Source: an uncultured Rhodospirillales bacterium
Lineage (GTDB): Bacteria > Pseudomonadota > Alphaproteobacteria > CACIAM-22H2
NCBI GenBank assembly: GCA_903860935.1
Contig: CAIOSQ010000123.1
Span: forward strand, 1-32,846
Length of the DNA stretch: 32,846 bases
Direction of reading: 5' to 3'
Position 1 is the stretch's first letter. Each line of letters opens with the position of its first letter. The notes below the pieces were generated by a model that saw only the letters and a program-made list of their open reading frames with translations, made no database searches and was not told the DNA's origin. This document shows, piece after piece, positions 14,429 through 23,577 of the stretch. Position numbers and translations under genes: made by a program.

Positions 14429-15306
14429 TCGCGGCGCTCGGGCCGGCCCTCACGGCGGCGCTGCTGATGGTCGCGGCGGCGGCGGTGACATCGGTGCAGG
14501 GGCTGCTGATCCGCGTCGCGGCCGACAGCGGCATCCATGCCTTCGAGATCGCCTTCTTCCGCAGCTTCTTCGGCTTCGTCGCGATGGCCGTGGTCGTGCT
14601 CGCGACGACGCGCCGCGTGCCGCGCGTCACCGCGCTGCGTCCGCTCGGCGGCTCCAGCCTGTTCCATCTCATGGCGATGCTCAGCTTCTTTTACGGCATG
14701 GCGATGATGCCGCTCGCGGAGTCCGCCGCGCTCACCTTCACCGCACCGCTGTTCGGAACGCTCGCGGCGGCGTTGTTCCTCGGCGAGCGGGTCCATGCGC
14801 GGCGCTGGATCGCGATCCTCGTGGGCTTCCTCGGCGTGCTGGTCGTGCTGCGGCCCGGGATGGTGCCCGTGGGCATCGGCCCGGCGCTCGTGCTGTTCTC
14901 CACCGTCGCCTTCGCCGGCGTCACCGTGCTGGTCAAGCGCATGACCGCGACCGAAGCGACGACGAGCGTCGTGTTCTACCAGAGCCTGTTCGTGAGCGTG
15001 CTCACGCTGCCTGCCGCGTTGCCCGTCTGGACGACGCCGGACCCGACGATGCTCGCGTGGCTCGCGCTCATTGGCGCGTTGAGCACGGTGGGATGGCTCT
15101 GCTTCACGCGCGCCTTCGCCCTTGCCGACGCCTCGGCTCTCCTGCCGCTGGAGTTCACGCGTCTGCCCTTCGTGGCGCTTCTCGGCTATCTGGCCTTCGG
15201 CGAGGTCCCGGACGTCTGGGTCTGGCTCGGTGCGGCCGTCATCTTCGCGTCCGGCCTCGCGATCGCCCATCGCGAGAACGCGGCCGCGCGGGTGCCCGGC
15301 AAATAG
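14425..15306 (+). CDS. DMT-superfamily transporter (two EamA domains)
   Basis: The 293-residue inner-membrane protein has ten predicted helices in two EamA repeats. The first repeat has FEIAFFRSFFGF and MMPLAESAALTFTAPLFGTLAAALFLGERV; the second has GWLCFTRAFALADASALLPLEFTRLP and GYLAFGEVP. Such proteins export metabolites or amino acids. The start ATG overlaps the stop of the AEC gene by ATGA. Two unrelated carriers translated in tandem may serve related solutes, but the sequence does not show which. The gene is followed after 82 bases by an ABC importer operon. Confidence 0.88.
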   Translation: MIAALGPALTAALLMVAAAAVTSVQGLLIRVAADSGIHAFEIAFFRSFFGFVAMAVVVLATTRRVPRVTALRPLGGSSLFHLMAMLSFFYGMAMMPLAESAALTFTAPLFGTLAAALFLGERVHARRWIAILVGFLGVLVVLRPGMVPVGIGPALVLFSTVAFAGVTVLVKRMTATEATTSVVFYQSLFVSVLTLPAALPVWTTPDPTMLAWLALIGALSTVGWLCFTRAFALADASALLPLEFTRLPFVALLGYLAFGEVPDVWVWLGAAVIFASGLAIAHRENAAARVPGK

Positions 15307-15388
15307 GCGCGCGCGCAGGCCGCCGCTGGCCCGCGCGGACGCGCTGGTGCATTCTCGCGGCCCCTGCGGTTCGGACGAGGAGATTCCC

Positions 15389-16399
15389 ATGAAGACCAGG
15401 CAAAGGCTCGCGGCGTTCGCCCGCACGATGGCGATCACTGTCGCCATGGCGACGGTCGCGGCGGTGCCCGGCGCGAAAGCCCTCGACAAGGTCAGCTTCG
15501 GCACGGATTGGCGCGCCCAGGCGGAGCATGGGTGCTTCTATCAGGCGCAGGCGGCGGGCATCTATCGCGCGCACGGCCTCGACGTGACGATCCGCCAGGG
15601 CGGGCCGAACATCAACCACCGCCAGCTGATGATCAACGGCGCGCTCGATTTCAACATGGGCTCGAACGCCTATGGCGCGCTGAACTTCGTCAAGGAAGGC
15701 ATCCCGATGGTGGCCGTCGCCGCCATCTTCCAGAAGCTGCCCGCGGTGCTGATCGCCCATCCAGGCACCGGCAACGACAGTCTCGCGGCGCTCAAGGGCA
15801 AGCCGATCCTGATCTCCGCCGATGCGCGCGCCACCTGGTGGCTCTTCCTCAAGCAGCGCTTCGGCTTCACCGACGACCAGATCCGGCCCTACACGTTCAA
15901 CTCCGCGCCCTTCCTCGCCGATCGCAGCGCGGTGCAGCAGGGCTATCTCTCCTCCGAGCCGTTCTCGATCGAGGCGCAGGCGGGCTTCAAGCCGGTCGTC
16001 ATGCTGATCGCCGATTCCGGCTTCGCGGCCTACTCGACCCTGATCGAGACCTCGGAAAAGCTGGCGCGCGAGAAGCCCGATCTGGTGCAGCGCTTCGTCG
16101 ATGCCTCGATCAAGGGGTGCTACGGCTACCAGCATGGCGATCCTTCGGCCGCGAACGCGCTGATCAAGCGCGACAATCCGGAGATGACCGACGCCCTCAT
16201 CGCCAATGGCCGCACCAAGATGAACGAGTACGGCATCCTCGAATCCGCCGATGCGCAGCAACTGGGCATCGGCGCTATGACCGAGGCGCGCTGGAAGGAG
16301 TTCTTCGACCAGACCGTCGCGGCCGGCGTCTATCCGGCGACGCTGGACTGGCGCAAGGCGTTCACCACCCGCTTCGTCAACAAGCGGACGGGAATGTGA
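15389..16399 (+). CDS. ABC transporter substrate-binding protein, NMT1/THI5-like
   Basis: The 336-residue periplasmic protein begins with a signal peptide (about residues 1-31), with likely cleavage after GAKA before LDKVSF. The mature part follows the NMT1 pattern: FGTDWRAQAEHGCFYQAQAAGIY, VTIRQGGPNINHRQLM, LDFNMGSN and the hinge region ADARATWWLFLKQRFG. The family binds thiamine pyrimidine precursors, taurine, nitrate or related small molecules. The DWRAQAEHGCFY stretch resembles the ThiY-like group, but no thiamine gene or riboswitch is nearby, so the ligand is open. ATG 15389 has GAGGAG seven bases upstream. It overlaps the ATPase gene by GTGA. Confidence 0.88.
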   Translation: MKTRQRLAAFARTMAITVAMATVAAVPGAKALDKVSFGTDWRAQAEHGCFYQAQAAGIYRAHGLDVTIRQGGPNINHRQLMINGALDFNMGSNAYGALNFVKEGIPMVAVAAIFQKLPAVLIAHPGTGNDSLAALKGKPILISADARATWWLFLKQRFGFTDDQIRPYTFNSAPFLADRSAVQQGYLSSEPFSIEAQAGFKPVVMLIADSGFAAYSTLIETSEKLAREKPDLVQRFVDASIKGCYGYQHGDPSAANALIKRDNPEMTDALIANGRTKMNEYGILESADAQQLGIGAMTEARWKEFFDQTVAAGVYPATLDWRKAFTTRFVNKRTGM

Positions 16400-17175
16400 G
16401 CGGCGCGCCGCTCGTCGCGCTCCGCGGCGTCGGCAAGCGCTTCGCCAACGGCGTCCAGGCGCTGGCCGGGCTCGACCTCGAGATCGGGCCCAGCGAGTTC
16501 CTCGCCGTGCTGGGGCCGTCGGGCTGCGGCAAGTCGACCGCGCTGCGGCTGATCGCCGGGCTCGCCGCGCCATCGCAGGGCCGCATCGTCTGGGACCGGG
16601 CGGCCGAGGCGGCGACACGCGCGCCGGGCGGCATCGGCTTCGTCTTCCAGGAGCCGACGCTGATGCCGTGGTCGAGTGCGCTCGGCAACGCGATGCTGCC
16701 GCTGCGGCTCGCCGGGGTTCCGCGCGCCGAGGCCGAGGCGCGGGCCGCCGCCGCCCTCGCCGCGGTCGGCCTCGCCGGTTTCGAGCGCGCCGTGCCGCGC
16801 GAATTGTCGGGGGGCATGCGCATGCGCGTGTCGATCGCGCGCGCCCTCGTCACCCGGCCGCGGCTGCTGTTGATGGACGAGCCGTTCGCCGCGCTCGACG
16901 AGATCACGCGCTGGAAGCTCAACGATGACCTTCTCGGTCTCTGGGCGACTGAACGCTTCGCGGTCGTCTTCGTCACGCATTCGGTCTTCGAATCGGTCTA
17001 TCTGGCCGAGCGTGTCGTGGTCATGGGGCCGCGGCCCGGCCGTGCCGCCGCGATCCATGGCCTGTCCGAGCCGGCGCCGCGCGCGCCCGGTTTTCGCACC
17101 TCGGCGCGCTACGCGGATTCGTGCCGCGCCGTGTCGGACCTCCTGTCCGCGGCGCTCGCCGCACCCGCGGCATGA
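16396..17175 (+). CDS. ABC transporter ATP-binding protein (nitrate/sulfonate/taurine type)
   Basis: The 259-residue ATPase has Walker A GPSGCGKST (residues 40-48), Q-loop FQEPTLMPW, signature LSGGMRMR, Walker B LLLMDEPFAALDE and switch His in VFVTHSVFESVYL. FQEPxLMPW and HSxxEAVYL-like motifs are typical of the SsuB/TauB group. The GTG start at 16396 overlaps the TGA of the binding-protein gene, placing VSGAPLVALRGVGKRF at the N terminus. It energises import of the substrate captured by the upstream NMT1-like protein, together with the permease that follows with a four-base overlap. Confidence 0.93.
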   Translation: MSGAPLVALRGVGKRFANGVQALAGLDLEIGPSEFLAVLGPSGCGKSTALRLIAGLAAPSQGRIVWDRAAEAATRAPGGIGFVFQEPTLMPWSSALGNAMLPLRLAGVPRAEAEARAAAALAAVGLAGFERAVPRELSGGMRMRVSIARALVTRPRLLLMDEPFAALDEITRWKLNDDLLGLWATERFAVVFVTHSVFESVYLAERVVVMGPRPGRAAAIHGLSEPAPRAPGFRTSARYADSCRAVSDLLSAALAAPAA

Positions 17176-17963
17176 CGCGCGGCGCGCGCATGGCGCGGAT
17201 CGTTGCGCCGGCGGCGCTCGGCATCTGCGCGCTCGCCGCCTGGGAGGTGCTGGTCGCGCTCAACGGCATCCCGCCCTATGTCCTGCCTGGGCCGCTGCAG
17301 ATCGCGCGCACCCTGGTCGCCGACTGGACCGGCCTGTCGGCGGCGCTGGCCGTTACGCTGCGGATCACGCTGATGGCGCTGGCGGCGGCGATCGTGCTTG
17401 GCGTCGCGCTCGCGATCCTGTTCGCGCAGTCGCGCTGGCTGGCGAACGCCCTGTTTCCCTACGCGGTCGTGCTGCAGGTCACGCCGGTTGTCGCGATCGC
17501 GCCGCTGGTGATCATCTGGGCCAAGGACGCGACGCTGGCGCTTCTGATCTGCGCCTGGATCGTCGCCTTCTTCCCGATCCTGTCGAATACCGCGACGGGG
17601 CTCGATGCCGCCGACCGCAATCTCGCGGATCTGTTCCGGCTCTATGGCGCCTCGCGCTGGCAGACCCTGGTGCGGCTGCGGTTGCCCTCTGCGCTGCCCT
17701 ATTTTTTCGCCGGGCTGCGTGTCTCGGGCGGTTTGGCGCTGATCGGCGCCGTCGTCGCGGAGTTCGTGGCCGGCACTGGCGGTACCGGGTCGGGCCTCGC
17801 CTATGTGATCCTGGAGGCGGGGTATCGTCTGCAGATCCCCAAGATGTTCGCGGCCCTGACGCTGATCTCGGCGATCGGGATCGTGATGTTCGTGGTGCTG
17901 GGCCTGATCGCACGCCTCGCCCTGCGCCGCTGGCACGAGACCGCCGGCGCGGGCGAGGAGTGA
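17172..17963 (+). CDS. ABC transporter permease (nitrate/sulfonate/taurine type)
   Basis: The 263-residue membrane protein has about six helices. The cytoplasmic coupling loop, in EAA-loop position, reads LFRLYGASRWQTLVRLRLPSALP; its G-A-S-x-W pattern contacts the ATPase. The first helix (IVAPAALGICALAAWEVLV) and the segment PPYVLPGPLQIARTL are typical of SsuC/TauC permeases. ATG 17172 overlaps the ATPase stop by ATGA. It completes a three-gene importer. The gene ends ten bases before the convergent stop of a small minus-strand gene. Confidence 0.93.
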   Translation: MTRGARMARIVAPAALGICALAAWEVLVALNGIPPYVLPGPLQIARTLVADWTGLSAALAVTLRITLMALAAAIVLGVALAILFAQSRWLANALFPYAVVLQVTPVVAIAPLVIIWAKDATLALLICAWIVAFFPILSNTATGLDAADRNLADLFRLYGASRWQTLVRLRLPSALPYFFAGLRVSGGLALIGAVVAEFVAGTGGTGSGLAYVILEAGYRLQIPKMFAALTLISAIGIVMFVVLGLIARLALRRWHETAGAGEE

Positions 17964-17973
17964 GCGCGCCGCG

Positions 17974-18339
17974 TCAGCCGCGCGGCCGGAACACGTTGCT
18001 GGCGCAGGCCTTCTGATCGTCCGCGACCGCGGCGAGGAGCTCGGGCGCGCCGACGCCGCCGACCAGATCGCCGATCGCGCCGACCGCCATGGCGATGTCG
18101 GCATCGCTGATGCCGGCGATCCGCAGGCACTCGCCGGCCAGGGCGCGCACGCCTTCGCTGCAATCGGTTGCGTCGTCGTCGAGCGTGCGCATGATCATCA
18201 GCAGATTGGACACGATATCCTGCATCTGCTGCACCCCGCAGCGCTCGGCGACCATCCGGTCGATCGCCTCGAGACGCTCCGCGGCGCTGCCCATCGAGAG
18301 CATGTGCACGTCCTTTCCGCCGATCCTGTCCCCGTCCAT
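17974..18339 (-). CDS. Hypothetical 121-residue helical protein, four cysteines
   Basis: I do not recognise this protein. It starts MDGDRIGGKD after AGGGGGA seven bases upstream, a strong ribosome site that decides the start against an in-frame ATG at 18417. The sequence looks helical, with a Met-rich first half (VHMLSM, LLMIMRTL), acidic DDDATDC and four Cys at 34, 60, 71 and 112. The C-terminal half has a Gly-Ala segment DIAMAVGAIGDLVGGVGAPELLAAVADD. There is no signal peptide. It is divergent from a MASE1 kinase/FixJ-type regulator pair, with a palindrome between the two genes, so it may be controlled by that pair. It has no relation visible to the ABC importer that converges on it. Confidence 0.6.
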   Translation of the reverse strand: MDGDRIGGKDVHMLSMGSAAERLEAIDRMVAERCGVQQMQDIVSNLLMIMRTLDDDATDCSEGVRALAGECLRIAGISDADIAMAVGAIGDLVGGVGAPELLAAVADDQKACASNVFRPRG

Positions 18340-18442
18340 CTTCCGTTCCCCCTGGTTTTGGCCATGGTCGCCGCGATGGCGCCGTCCATTGACAGAAACC
18401 CTAGGCGAGGTGGCCAAGCGTCCGAAATCGTGACCTTTGCCC

Positions 18443-18456
18443 CCGTATTTCTACGG
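18443..18456. promoter_or_regulatory. Candidate operator CCGTA-TTTC-TACGG between divergent genes
   Basis: Five-base arms form a perfect inverted repeat around TTTC. It lies 104 bases from the small-protein ATG and 82 bases from the kinase ATG. LuxR-type output domains bind short palindromes of this kind, so it could be the site for the neighbouring response regulator. Five-base arms can arise by chance in this GC-rich DNA. Confidence 0.35.
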
Positions 18457-18537
18457 ATGGGCGGCACGGCCTCGCCCTCGCCGTCGCAAGCGATTACGAT
18501 CCGTCGTGCGATTTCATTCCCGGTGCGAAGGACGGCA

Positions 18538-20196
18538 ATGACCGAGATGGCCGCACGCGACGATGGGCGCGCCCTGCCCGACTGGGTGTGGGGTGCCGGC
18601 GTCATGGTCGCCATGATCCTGCTCAGTCGCATCAGCGACGTGGCGAGCCTCGCGGGCCTGCCGATCAAGCCCTGGAAGCCGGGTGGCGGCCTTGCGCTGG
18701 GCATGATGATGGTGCGCGGAATGCACCTCCTGCCCTGGGTCCTGCTCGGCCAGGCTGGCGCGGTCGTCGCCGCGAGCCTCGCCTCCGGCGCCGCCATCGC
18801 CTGGGGGGCGCCGGTCGGCGCGGCCTTCGCGGTCAGCGTCGGGTTTTGGCTGGCCGCCGATCATCTGCGTCGGCGCGTGCGCATCGACATGGCCTTGTCG
18901 TCGACTGGCGATGTGCTGCGCGTCTTCGGTGTCGTCGCCGTGGTCGTCCCGGTGGTGTCCAGCCTCGAACTCGCCGCCTTCGCCATGCATGGGCCGGTGA
19001 CGCGTGCAGAGCTGCCGGCGGCGTTCCTGCGGCTCTGCGTCGGGCATCTCATCGGCATCGCGGTCCTGACGCCGATCGTGCTGCGCCTCCACGCGCCGGG
19101 ATCGCTGCGCTGGAGCGGCGCGGGGCGCGCCGTGATTTTCGAGGTGGCCGGCTTCTGCGTCGCGCTGGTGATCGTCACCTGGTTCATCTTCGGCTTGCAG
19201 AGCACGGACGAGTTCAAGCTCTTCGACCTGCTTTTCCTGCCGATCGTCGCATTCGCGGTGCGCCACGGTCTCGATGGCGCGCTGGCAGGCCTGGCGGTGA
19301 CCCAGGTGACGATGATCGGCTGGCTGGCCTGGCACGATTTTCCGGCCCCGGCAGTCGTCGAATTGCAGACCTTGCTGCTGATCCTGGCTGCGACCTGCAT
19401 CTTCGTGGGCGTCGTCGTCGACGAGCGCGAGCGCGCCGGCGCGGCGCTGCGCGCGAATGAGCGGCGGCTGCGCGACCAGGATGCCCAGCTGGCGCGGATC
19501 ACGCGCCTGAACGCGATCGGCGAGATGGCCTCGACGCTGGCGCACGAGCTGAATCAGCCGCTGACCGCGGTGCGCGCGCATCTTCGGGCAGCGCAGCGTC
19601 GCCTGGAGGCGGATCCGCCGACGCTCGACGCGGCGCGTACCGATCTGCGCGACGGCGTCGTCCAGATCGATCATGCCGCCGGCATCATCCGGCGCCTGCG
19701 CGAGTTCCTGCGCCGCGGCGACCCGCGCCGTGCCGCGGTCGATGCGGCGGCGCTTGCCCGCGAGGTGCTGACGCTCGCGGAGCGCGAGGCGCAGCGCGGC
19801 GCGGTGCGGCTCGTGCTTCACATCCCCGCCCCTTTGCCTCCGGTGCTAGCGGATCGCGTCGAGATCCAGCAGGTGCTGCTCAACCTGATCCGCAACGCCG
19901 CCGAGGCGTCGCGCGCCGCGCCGCGCGACCGGCGCGTCGAAGTGGCGCTGACGACCGTCGCCCAGGGGCGGGCCGTCGAATTCGCCGTCCGAGACGACGG
20001 CACGGGGATCGCGCCGGAGATCCGGGCGCGGCTGTTCGCGGCCTTCGCGACGACCAAGCCGCACGGCCTCGGCCTCGGGCTCGCCATCAGCCGCACGATC
20101 GTCGAGGCGCATGGCGGCCGGATCTGGCTGGAATCCAGCGACGAGCGCGGCACGGAGTTCAGGTTCACGCTGCCGGTTGCGGAGGAGAGGCGATGA
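18538..20196 (+). CDS. Sensor histidine kinase with MASE1-type membrane domain
   Basis: The 552-residue protein begins with a membrane domain of about eight helices (residues 15-290), which includes PIKPWKPGGGLALGMMM and fits the MASE1 sensor family. A short coiled linker with ERERAGAALRANERRLRDQDAQ follows. The kinase core has the H-box EMASTLAHELNQPLTAV with phospho-acceptor H336, the N-box LLNLIRNAAEAS, the G1 box DDGTGIAP and the G2 box GLGLGLAISRTIVEAHGG. The HELNQPL subtype is that of FixL/DctS-like kinases. ATG 18538 has GAAGGA six bases upstream. The stop overlaps the regulator's ATG, so this is a cognate pair. The signal sensed by MASE1 is unknown. Confidence 0.9.
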   Translation: MTEMAARDDGRALPDWVWGAGVMVAMILLSRISDVASLAGLPIKPWKPGGGLALGMMMVRGMHLLPWVLLGQAGAVVAASLASGAAIAWGAPVGAAFAVSVGFWLAADHLRRRVRIDMALSSTGDVLRVFGVVAVVVPVVSSLELAAFAMHGPVTRAELPAAFLRLCVGHLIGIAVLTPIVLRLHAPGSLRWSGAGRAVIFEVAGFCVALVIVTWFIFGLQSTDEFKLFDLLFLPIVAFAVRHGLDGALAGLAVTQVTMIGWLAWHDFPAPAVVELQTLLLILAATCIFVGVVVDERERAGAALRANERRLRDQDAQLARITRLNAIGEMASTLAHELNQPLTAVRAHLRAAQRRLEADPPTLDAARTDLRDGVVQIDHAAGIIRRLREFLRRGDPRRAAVDAAALAREVLTLAEREAQRGAVRLVLHIPAPLPPVLADRVEIQQVLLNLIRNAAEASRAAPRDRRVEVALTTVAQGRAVEFAVRDDGTGIAPEIRARLFAAFATTKPHGLGLGLAISRTIVEAHGGRIWLESSDERGTEFRFTLPVAEERR

Positions 20197-20813
20197 CGGG
20201 GCGCGCGCAAGGTCCGGTCTTCCTGATCGACGACGAGGCGGGCGTGCGCCAGGCGCTCGCCAGCATGCTCTCCACCTATGATTTCGCGGTCGAGGCCTTC
20301 GCCAGCGCCGATGCCTTTCTCGCCGCGCATGGGAACGTGGATGGCGGCTGCGTTGTCGCCGATGTCCGCATGCCCGGGATGAGCGGTCTCGACCTGCAGC
20401 GCGAGCTGGCGCGGCGCGGCAGCCCGCTTCCGGTCGTCCTGGTCACCGGCCATGGCGATATCCCGATGGCGGTGGCCGCCCTCAAGGCGGGCGCGCAGGA
20501 TTTCCTCGAGAAGCCGGTCGACGACGAGGCGCTCGTCGCGGCGATCCAGCGGGCGCTCGCGACCTCGGCGCGCCGGCAGGAGGCCGCCTCGGCCGTCGCG
20601 GCGCTGCGTGGACGCCATGCGCGGCTCACCGCGCGCGAGGCGCAGGTCATGGCGCTGGTCGTCGCCGGCCATTCGAACGTCTCGATCGCGGGCCAACTCG
20701 GCCTCAGCCAGCGCACGGTCGAGCATTACCGCGCCCAGGTGATGATCAAGATGGAGGCCGCGAGCCTCGCGGCGCTTGTCCAGGCCGCCGCGGCCCTGGG
20801 CGAAGCGGGCTGA
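20193..20813 (+). CDS. FixJ-family response regulator
   Basis: The 206-residue protein has an N-terminal receiver with acidic pocket IDDEAG, phospho-acceptor D57 in VVADVRMPGMSG, switch Thr in LVTGHGD and Lys in FLEKPV. The C-terminal LuxR-type helix-turn-helix covers LTAREAQVMALVVAGHSNVSIAGQLGLSQRTVEHYRAQVM. This is the FixJ/TtrR/DctR arrangement. The ATG overlaps the kinase stop by ATGA and GGAGAGG precedes it. It should act as a transcription factor when phosphorylated by the MASE1 kinase; targets are not shown, but the divergent small gene and the pair itself are candidates. Confidence 0.92.
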   Translation: MTGRAQGPVFLIDDEAGVRQALASMLSTYDFAVEAFASADAFLAAHGNVDGGCVVADVRMPGMSGLDLQRELARRGSPLPVVLVTGHGDIPMAVAALKAGAQDFLEKPVDDEALVAAIQRALATSARRQEAASAVAALRGRHARLTAREAQVMALVVAGHSNVSIAGQLGLSQRTVEHYRAQVMIKMEAASLAALVQAAAALGEAG

Positions 20814-20829
20814 TCGCCGCCGCTGCGGC

Positions 20830-23577
20830 TCAGCGCCCGGCGGTCCCCAGGAAATCGGCCACGCCCGCGATCGCGTCGGCGAGACCGACCCGCTCGACCG
20901 CGACACCGGGCGGGAAGGCGCCCTTGAGCCGCGAGGGCAGGCGCGAATCGAGCATCACGAAGACGCCGCGGTCGTCGGCGCGGCGAACCAGCCGCCCGAA
21001 GGCCTGCTTGAGCTTCAACCGGGTGAGCGTGTCCTCGTAGGCGCTGCCGCCCATCGCCGCCTTGCGCGCCTTGTGCAGGATGGTCGGGCGCGGCCAGGGC
21101 ACGCGGTCGAAGACGATCAGCCGCAGGCTGCGGCCGGGAACGTCGACGCCGTCGCGCACCGCGTCGGTGCCGAGCAGGCAGGCATCCTCCTCGGCGCGGA
21201 AGATGTCGATGAGCGTGCCGGTGTCGAGCGCGTCGACATGCTGGGCGTAGAGCGGCAGGCCGGCCGCCTCGATGTCGCGGGCGATCGCCGCGTGGACGCG
21301 CCGCAGTCGCCCGATCGCGGTGAACAGGCCGAGCGCGCCGCCGCCGCTGGCGAGGAAGAGCGCGCGCACGGCGCTCGCGACGCGCGCGGGATCGTCGCGG
21401 CCGAGATCGGTGACCACGAAGACCCGCGTCTGCGCCGGATAGTCGAAGGGCGAAGGGACGCTGGCGCGGGTCGCATCCGGCAGATGCGCGGCGCCGCTGC
21501 GCGCCGTCGCCACGGCCCAGGCCGCCTGCGGATCGTCGCCGCCATCGGTCAGCGTCGCCGAGGTGATCAGCGCCCCCTGGGCCGGGCGCAGCACCGTCGC
21601 CGCCAGCGGCTCGGTCGGATCGCGCCAGCGGCGCTGGAAGGCGACGTCGCGATCGTGCCCGTCAGCGCGCTCGACCTCGAACCAGTCCACGAATTGGGCC
21701 GGGGTGTCCTCCGCGAGGCCGCGCAGCATGCCGCGCCACGCGAGGACCTGGCCGTTCAGCCGCCGCTCGATGCCGCGGATCGCCGCCTCGATGCGGCCGC
21801 GCGTCGCGCTGTCGAGATCCTTGGCCTCGCGCTCGATCTTGGCCGCGAGCGCCGTCGCGAGCGCCTGCATCGGGCGTGCGAGCGCGGCGAGCGCGTCGTC
21901 GAGCGCCATGGCGGCTTCGGCGAGCCCGTCCACGGGCGGACGCACGCCAGCCTCGAGGGAGAACCCGTCCTCGACATCCTTCGCGCGGGCATAGACCTGC
22001 TGGCGGACATGGGCGAGGAACATCTCGGCGGCGCCGACCGCACCGGCCGGCCGCAGGCGCTTTTCCCAGCCGGCGGCGGGCAGGGCGCGCGCCGCCTCCT
22101 CGATTGCCGCGAGTTCCGCGCCGGCCCCCTGATCCTCCGCGACGAGGTCGCCGATCCGGCGCGACAGACCGCGCGCGCGGCTGCGCCGCGTGCCGCCCTC
22201 GGCGCCGATCAGCCAGCGCCGCAATTCCATCGTCTCGTCGCCGGACAGCGTCGCCGCGAAGGCGGAATCGGCGGCGTCGAACAGGTGGTGGCCCTCGTCG
22301 AAGACGTAGCGCGCGGGCAGCTGTCGCTCGTCGAGCCCGCCGCTCGCGGCCTGGACCAGGACCAGCGCGTGGTTGGCGACGACGATGTCGGCGCGGCGCG
22401 CGCGGCGGATCGTCTTCTCGATCAGGCAGCGCCGGTAATGGCTGCAGGCCGAATGGATGCATTCACCGCGCTGGTCGGCGAGGCCGCGGGTGCGTCCCTG
22501 GCCGAGCAGGTCGGCGAGCCAGGCCGGGAAATCGCCGCCGACCATGTCGCCGTCGCGCGTCGTCTCCGCCCAGCGCGCCACCAGGCCGAGCGCGATCGCG
22601 TCGTGCGGCCGGCCGCCGATGCCCTGCGCAGCCTCCTCGAGATTGAGCAGGCAGAGATAATTTTCCCGGCCCTTGCGCAGCACGACCTTGCGTCGCTTAG
22701 TCTCCGGATCGGCGTGCAGGCGGTCGAGTTCGCGGTCGATCTGGTGCTGCAGGTTGCGCGTATAGGTCGACACCCAGACCGGCGCCCCGTTCTTTTCCGC
22801 CCAGACCGTCGCGGGCGCCAGATATCCGAGCGTCTTGCCGACGCCGGTTCCGGCCTCCGCCAGCACCAGGCGCGGCTCGTCCTCGTGCGCGCGCGGCGCG
22901 AAGGCGAAGCTCGCGGCCGAGGCGTAATCGGCCTGCTGCGGCCGGGCCTCCGCACCCGGGCCGAGCAGCTTGACCAGCCTCGCCCGGGCTTCGACCGGTT
23001 CCACGGGCATGTCGCCGGGCGCCGGGTCCGGCGCGAACTCCGCCCACTCGCCGAGCCGGTTCCAGACCGCGAGCGCACGCGGATCCTCGGGCTGCGATAC
23101 CGGATCGCCGCCGAGCGCCTTCAAGACTGTCGGCCCCCAGCGCCAGCCGCCGCGCGTCATCAGCCGCGCCAGCGGCGCCAGGGTCTGGTCGGCGCGTGCG
23201 GCCGGGCTTGCGAGCTCGTCGAGCAGCATGGCCGCGAGGTGCGGCAGGCACGCGGCTTCCGCCTCCAGCCCATGCGGCGCGGGAAGACCGAGCGCGCGGG
23301 CGAGGCCGGCGGGCGTCGGCAGGCAGAACCGTGCCGGCCGCACGAAGGCGAAGAGTTCCATCAGGTCCCAGGCCGGGAAGAGGTCGCTGCCCAGCCGCCG
23401 CGCGGTGGCGCGCAGATGCACGACGAGCGGCGCCGCGCGCGCCAGTCGCTCCGCCGCCCTCACAGGCGCCAGGGTCTCGACCGTTCCGTCCGGGTCGCGC
23501 CATGCCGCGCGCCCGGCCCGGGTCGCCAGTGCCGGCGGTGTGTCGCGATCGATGCCGATATGCGTCTCGTATTCCAT
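20830..23577 (-). CDS. DinG-like ATP-dependent DNA helicase (XPD superfamily)
   Basis: The 915-residue protein is a superfamily 2 helicase of the DinG/XPD type, expected to unwind DNA 5' to 3'. Walker A is AGTGVGKT (242-249), the DEAH-box equivalent is DEGH (427-430), and motif VI is QAFGRLVRR near the C terminus. Four cysteines, C309, C373, C378 and C384, match the [4Fe-4S] site of XPD-like helicases. The first 220 residues hold a region with FPAWDLMELFAFVRPARFC, common in alphaproteobacterial homologues and without clear exonuclease residues. MEYETH at 23577 is taken as start because upstream sequence becomes non-coding, although no strong ribosome site is seen. Confidence 0.88.
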   Translation of the reverse strand: MEYETHIGIDRDTPPALATRAGRAAWRDPDGTVETLAPVRAAERLARAAPLVVHLRATARRLGSDLFPAWDLMELFAFVRPARFCLPTPAGLARALGLPAPHGLEAEAACLPHLAAMLLDELASPAARADQTLAPLARLMTRGGWRWGPTVLKALGGDPVSQPEDPRALAVWNRLGEWAEFAPDPAPGDMPVEPVEARARLVKLLGPGAEARPQQADYASAASFAFAPRAHEDEPRLVLAEAGTGVGKTLGYLAPATVWAEKNGAPVWVSTYTRNLQHQIDRELDRLHADPETKRRKVVLRKGRENYLCLLNLEEAAQGIGGRPHDAIALGLVARWAETTRDGDMVGGDFPAWLADLLGQGRTRGLADQRGECIHSACSHYRRCLIEKTIRRARRADIVVANHALVLVQAASGGLDERQLPARYVFDEGHHLFDAADSAFAATLSGDETMELRRWLIGAEGGTRRSRARGLSRRIGDLVAEDQGAGAELAAIEEAARALPAAGWEKRLRPAGAVGAAEMFLAHVRQQVYARAKDVEDGFSLEAGVRPPVDGLAEAAMALDDALAALARPMQALATALAAKIEREAKDLDSATRGRIEAAIRGIERRLNGQVLAWRGMLRGLAEDTPAQFVDWFEVERADGHDRDVAFQRRWRDPTEPLAATVLRPAQGALITSATLTDGGDDPQAAWAVATARSGAAHLPDATRASVPSPFDYPAQTRVFVVTDLGRDDPARVASAVRALFLASGGGALGLFTAIGRLRRVHAAIARDIEAAGLPLYAQHVDALDTGTLIDIFRAEEDACLLGTDAVRDGVDVPGRSLRLIVFDRVPWPRPTILHKARKAAMGGSAYEDTLTRLKLKQAFGRLVRRADDRGVFVMLDSRLPSRLKGAFPPGVAVERVGLADAIAGVADFLGTAGR

